Shown here piece after piece: positions 40,464 through 43,196 of a stretch of DNA of 43,196 nucleotides. The stretch's first letter is position 1. Every line of letters begins with the position of its first letter. The position numbers were made by a program, and so were the translations under genes. Under the pieces are notes generated by a model. That model was given only the letters and a program-made list of their open reading frames with translations. It was not told the origin of the DNA and ran no database searches. The stretch spans positions 144 through 43,339 of the forward strand of contig FR901477.1 of the NCBI GenBank assembly GCA_000438355.1, given 5' to 3'. This stretch comes from Clostridium sp. CAG:273 (GTDB taxonomy: Bacteria; Bacillota; Clostridia; TANB77; CAG-508).

Positions 40464-42212
40464 ATGAGTAAGAAATTAAAACCAACCAAAGGTCATGAAA
40501 TTGGAAAAATTCAAGATCTTAGACAGTTATTAGATAGAGCAGCAGAAAAATACGGAGATAAAATAGCTTTTGAATATAAAAAAGATGCTACAGATAAGAA
40601 TTCTGAGATTATAGTAAAAACTTTTAATCAATTTAAAAAAGATGCTAAAAAATTATCAACTATATTTTTAAATATGGGATTAGAGGGGAAAAGAGTTGCA
40701 GTAATAGGTAACAATAGTTACAGTTGGTGTGTAACTTATATGGCAGTAGTATCTGGAGATATGGTAATAGTACCTTTAGATAAGGCTTTACCAGATACAG
40801 AAATAAAGTCTCTTATTAAAAGAAGCAAGGCAGATGCAGTAGTTTTTGACAAAAAATATGTAGATGTATTTGAGGAAATAAGAAAAGAAAATAAGTCAAA
40901 TTTACAGTATTATATTTGTATGGATGATATTGAAAGTGCAAATGTTATTAAATATAGTGAATTAATGCAAAAAGGGGAAGAGTTAGTAAATAATGAAGAT
41001 AATAGATATGACAGCATTAAAATAGATAATAAGAAAATGTCTATTATGTTATTTACATCAGGAACAACAGCTGCTGCAAAAGCTGTTATGCTATCACAAT
41101 ATAATGTTTGCAGTAATATTAATGCAATGCCATATTTTGTTTCAATGTATGACACAGATGTACTACTTTCATTTTTACCAATTCACCATACATTTGAATG
41201 TACAATAACATTTCTTTACGGTTGTTTATACTGTGGTGCAACAGTAGCATTTTGTGATGGCTTAAGATATGTTGTAGACAATTTAAAAGATTATGGAATT
41301 ACTGTATTTATAACAGTTCCATTAATGCTAGATATTGTTTATAAAAAAATAAATAAAGGAATAAAGGCACAAGGAAAAGAAAAACTAATTAACTTTATGA
41401 AACCAATTACAAATGGCTTAGCTAAAGTACATATAGATTTAAGAAAAAAAGTTTATAAACAAATAATAGATAATCTTGGAGGAAAAATAAGGCTAGTAAT
41501 ACATGGAGGAGCACCAGCAGATAAAGCTACTATAGTAGGATTAAATAGTTTTGGAATCTCAACAATTCAAGGTTATGGGCTAACAGAAACATCTCCTGTT
41601 ATATCTGCAGAAGCAGATTACAAAAAAAGCCCAGGTGCTGCTGGATTAGTTATGATAAATGAAGAAGTAAAAATAGATAGTCCTAACGAAGAAGGAATAG
41701 GGGAAGTTGTTGTAAAAGGTCCAAATATAATGCTTGGATATTATGAAAATGAGGAAGAAACAAATAAAGTATTAAAAGATGGTTGGTTTTATACAGGTGA
41801 CTTAGGTTATTTAGACAAAGATGGATTTTTATTTTTAACGGGCAGAAAAAAAGATGTAATTGTACTTAAAAATGGTAAAAATGTATATCCACAAGAAATA
41901 GAATTTTTAATTAGTAAATTGCCATTTGTGGCAGAAAATATGGTTTATGGAAGACCAGATAAGGATAAAGACTATGTAATTTCTGCAAAAATAGTTTATA
42001 GCAAAGAAATTATGAATGAGTTATATCCAGATAAAAAAGAAAACGAATATAAAGATATAATATGGCAAGAAATAAAAGAAAAGATAAATACTCAAATGCC
42101 AGAATATAAACATATTAAGGAAATTCAAGTTACAGATGAACCTTTAATAAAAACAACAACACAAAAAGTAAAAAGAGCAGAAGAGTTTAAGAAAATTGGA
42201 GTTACTAAATAA
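40464..42212 (+). CDS. AMP-forming acyl-CoA synthetase, paralog 2
   Basis: This 582-aa enzyme is of the same ANL/long-chain acyl-CoA ligase type as the gene at 21415. It has LFTSGTTAAAKAVMLS, GYGLTETSPV, DGWFYTGDLGYLDKDGFLFLTGRKKDVIVLKNGKN and the C-terminal TTTQKVKRAEEF. The two share most of their length, including HHTFE and DEPLIKTTTQKVKR, so they arose by duplication. This copy lacks the Lys/Asn-rich insertion. Its stop codon overlaps the first ATG of mfd (TAATG), so the two are translationally coupled. Confidence 0.88.
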   Translation: MSKKLKPTKGHEIGKIQDLRQLLDRAAEKYGDKIAFEYKKDATDKNSEIIVKTFNQFKKDAKKLSTIFLNMGLEGKRVAVIGNNSYSWCVTYMAVVSGDMVIVPLDKALPDTEIKSLIKRSKADAVVFDKKYVDVFEEIRKENKSNLQYYICMDDIESANVIKYSELMQKGEELVNNEDNRYDSIKIDNKKMSIMLFTSGTTAAAKAVMLSQYNVCSNINAMPYFVSMYDTDVLLSFLPIHHTFECTITFLYGCLYCGATVAFCDGLRYVVDNLKDYGITVFITVPLMLDIVYKKINKGIKAQGKEKLINFMKPITNGLAKVHIDLRKKVYKQIIDNLGGKIRLVIHGGAPADKATIVGLNSFGISTIQGYGLTETSPVISAEADYKKSPGAAGLVMINEEVKIDSPNEEGIGEVVVKGPNIMLGYYENEEETNKVLKDGWFYTGDLGYLDKDGFLFLTGRKKDVIVLKNGKNVYPQEIEFLISKLPFVAENMVYGRPDKDKDYVISAKIVYSKEIMNELYPDKKENEYKDIIWQEIKEKINTQMPEYKHIKEIQVTDEPLIKTTTQKVKRAEEFKKIGVTK

Positions 42213-43196
42213 TGCAAATGAATTATTTAATTGCTAGCTTACAAGAAAATGAAAAGTTTAAAGAAGTAGTAGAAAATGTAAATGAAAAAATAAGTCCGAT
42301 AGCAATATCGGGCTTATCTGACGTGTCTAAAGTAAGTATAATATCTTCTATTTTGGAAAGTACAAAAAGAAAAATTTGTGTACTTACATATAATGAGATT
42401 CAAGCAAAAAAACTAGTAAAAGATTTAAAGTACTTTTTTAAACAAGTGTATTTTTTACCTAAAAGAGAAATTGCGCCATATGATTATATTGCAGAAAGTA
42501 AAGACCTTCCATATGAAAGAATTGCAGTTTTAAATAAAATTATATTGCAAGAAAAATCAAAAGAACCTATCATAATAGTTACAACAATAGAAGCTGCTAT
42601 GCAAAAAATGATTAGCAAAGAAGAACTTTATGAGAATATTGTAGACTTTAAGATTGGGGAAACATATTCAATAGAAAATTTAAAGCAAACTTTTGTAAAA
42701 CTTGGATATGAAAGAACTAACTTAATAGAAGGTCAAGGACAGTTTAGTATACGTGGCGGAATTGTAGATGTTGGTCTTTCTAACAAAATAGGAGTTAGAA
42801 TTGAGTTTTGGGGAGATGAAGTAGACTCTATTAGATATTTTAAAATAGATTCACAAAGGTCTACAGAGATGATACAAAATATTACAATATTTCCTGCACA
42901 TGAATTTATAGTTCAAAATATTTATAATGCTATAAAGAAAATAGAGGAGAATTATAGCAATGTAGATGAAGACATTGAATTAATAAAAAATGGAGAAAAT
43001 ATAAGCAAAATAGACAAATACTTTAATGAATTTTATGATAAGCAGGAGTATTTTTTAGATTATTTATCAGATAAATACTTAATTTTTATAGATGAAAATT
43101 CCAAAATACAACAAAGAAAAGAAAATATTATAATAGAAAATAATAATTTAATTAAATCTTTGGTAGAAAAGGAAAGAATAGTTCCTGAGTCTATAA
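42212..43196 (+). CDS. mfd: Transcription-repair coupling factor Mfd, N-terminal part
   Basis: This protein is open from ATG 42212 (or the in-frame ATG 42218) to the window end, giving 328 residues. It matches the UvrB-like N-terminal module of Mfd: ISGLSDVSKVSIISSILEST, PKREIAPYDYIAESKDLPYERIAVLNKI, and the conserved EGQGQFSIRGGIVDV followed by RIEFWGDEVDSIRYF. The helicase and CarD-like polymerase-binding domains would lie beyond the edge. There is no SD of its own; it overlaps the synthetase stop by one base, implying translational coupling. Mfd removes stalled RNA polymerase and recruits UvrA. Confidence 0.93.
   Translation, partial: MQMNYLIASLQENEKFKEVVENVNEKISPIAISGLSDVSKVSIISSILESTKRKICVLTYNEIQAKKLVKDLKYFFKQVYFLPKREIAPYDYIAESKDLPYERIAVLNKIILQEKSKEPIIIVTTIEAAMQKMISKEELYENIVDFKIGETYSIENLKQTFVKLGYERTNLIEGQGQFSIRGGIVDVGLSNKIGVRIEFWGDEVDSIRYFKIDSQRSTEMIQNITIFPAHEFIVQNIYNAIKKIEENYSNVDEDIELIKNGENISKIDKYFNEFYDKQEYFLDYLSDKYLIFIDENSKIQQRKENIIIENNNLIKSLVEKERIVPESI

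Overview
The window comes from an AT-rich, spore-forming, fermentative Clostridia-type Firmicute, probably a host-associated or uncultured lineage. The grounds are the sporulation genes (pdaA, yqfC, yqfD, ylbJ), a Gram-positive housekeeping order (ybeY-dgkA ... era-yqzL-recO; carD-dnaG-rpoD), an NADH-linked [FeFe] hydrogenase, FeoAB, rubrerythrin, strong AGGAGG ribosome sites and TTGACA/TATAAT promoters. The lineage is inferred from gene content only.

Layout. 1-708 (-): LytTR response regulator running off the left edge. 1128-7214 (+): pdaA, yqfC, yqfD, an unrecognised 407-aa gene, ybeY, a DgkA-PAP2 fusion and a DUF3048 (YerB-like) protein. 7397-11804 (+): hndA-hndC-hydA hydrogenase operon, sitting inside what is usually a continuous dgkA-era locus, with a large palindromic element between hndC and hydA. 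11847-12128 (-): small membrane protein. 12592-14551 (+): era, yqzL, recO. 14734-19360 (+): surface-polysaccharide genes (glycosyltransferase, pyruvyl transferase, FrhB-like protein, GT-D protein). 19445-26013 (+): pth, a short RNase G, an acyl-CoA synthetase, a CapA-like protein and rimO. 26258-29487 (-): rubrerythrin, feoB, feoA. 29639-34772 (+): dut, carD, dnaG, rpoD and a small acidic protein. 34945-35021: tRNA-Met. 35115-35657 (-): a DinJ/YafQ-type toxin-antitoxin pair with a frameshifted toxin. 35981-43196 (+): ylbJ, a small Tyr/Met-rich protein, mgtA, a second acyl-CoA synthetase and the start of mfd.

The most unusual signal is in the translation starts. Most genes have a Shine-Dalgarno (SD) sequence 5-12 nt from the start codon. 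Five (yqfC 2042, yerB 6165, hndA 7397, an acidic protein 34386, mgtA 37572) have no SD there. Each instead has an SD 30-48 nt upstream, then within 1-3 nt a hairpin, then 9-14 nt of AT-rich sequence, then ATG. Folding the hairpin out restores an SD-to-start distance of about 11-17 nt. Three hairpins use G-U pairs, which fits selection on RNA. Two of these genes (yqfC, yerB) also share a near-identical structured block upstream of the SD, and hndA has a weaker version. The genes share no function, so this looks like a general split-ribosome-site design in this lineage. The idea comes from reading this window only and has not been tested statistically.
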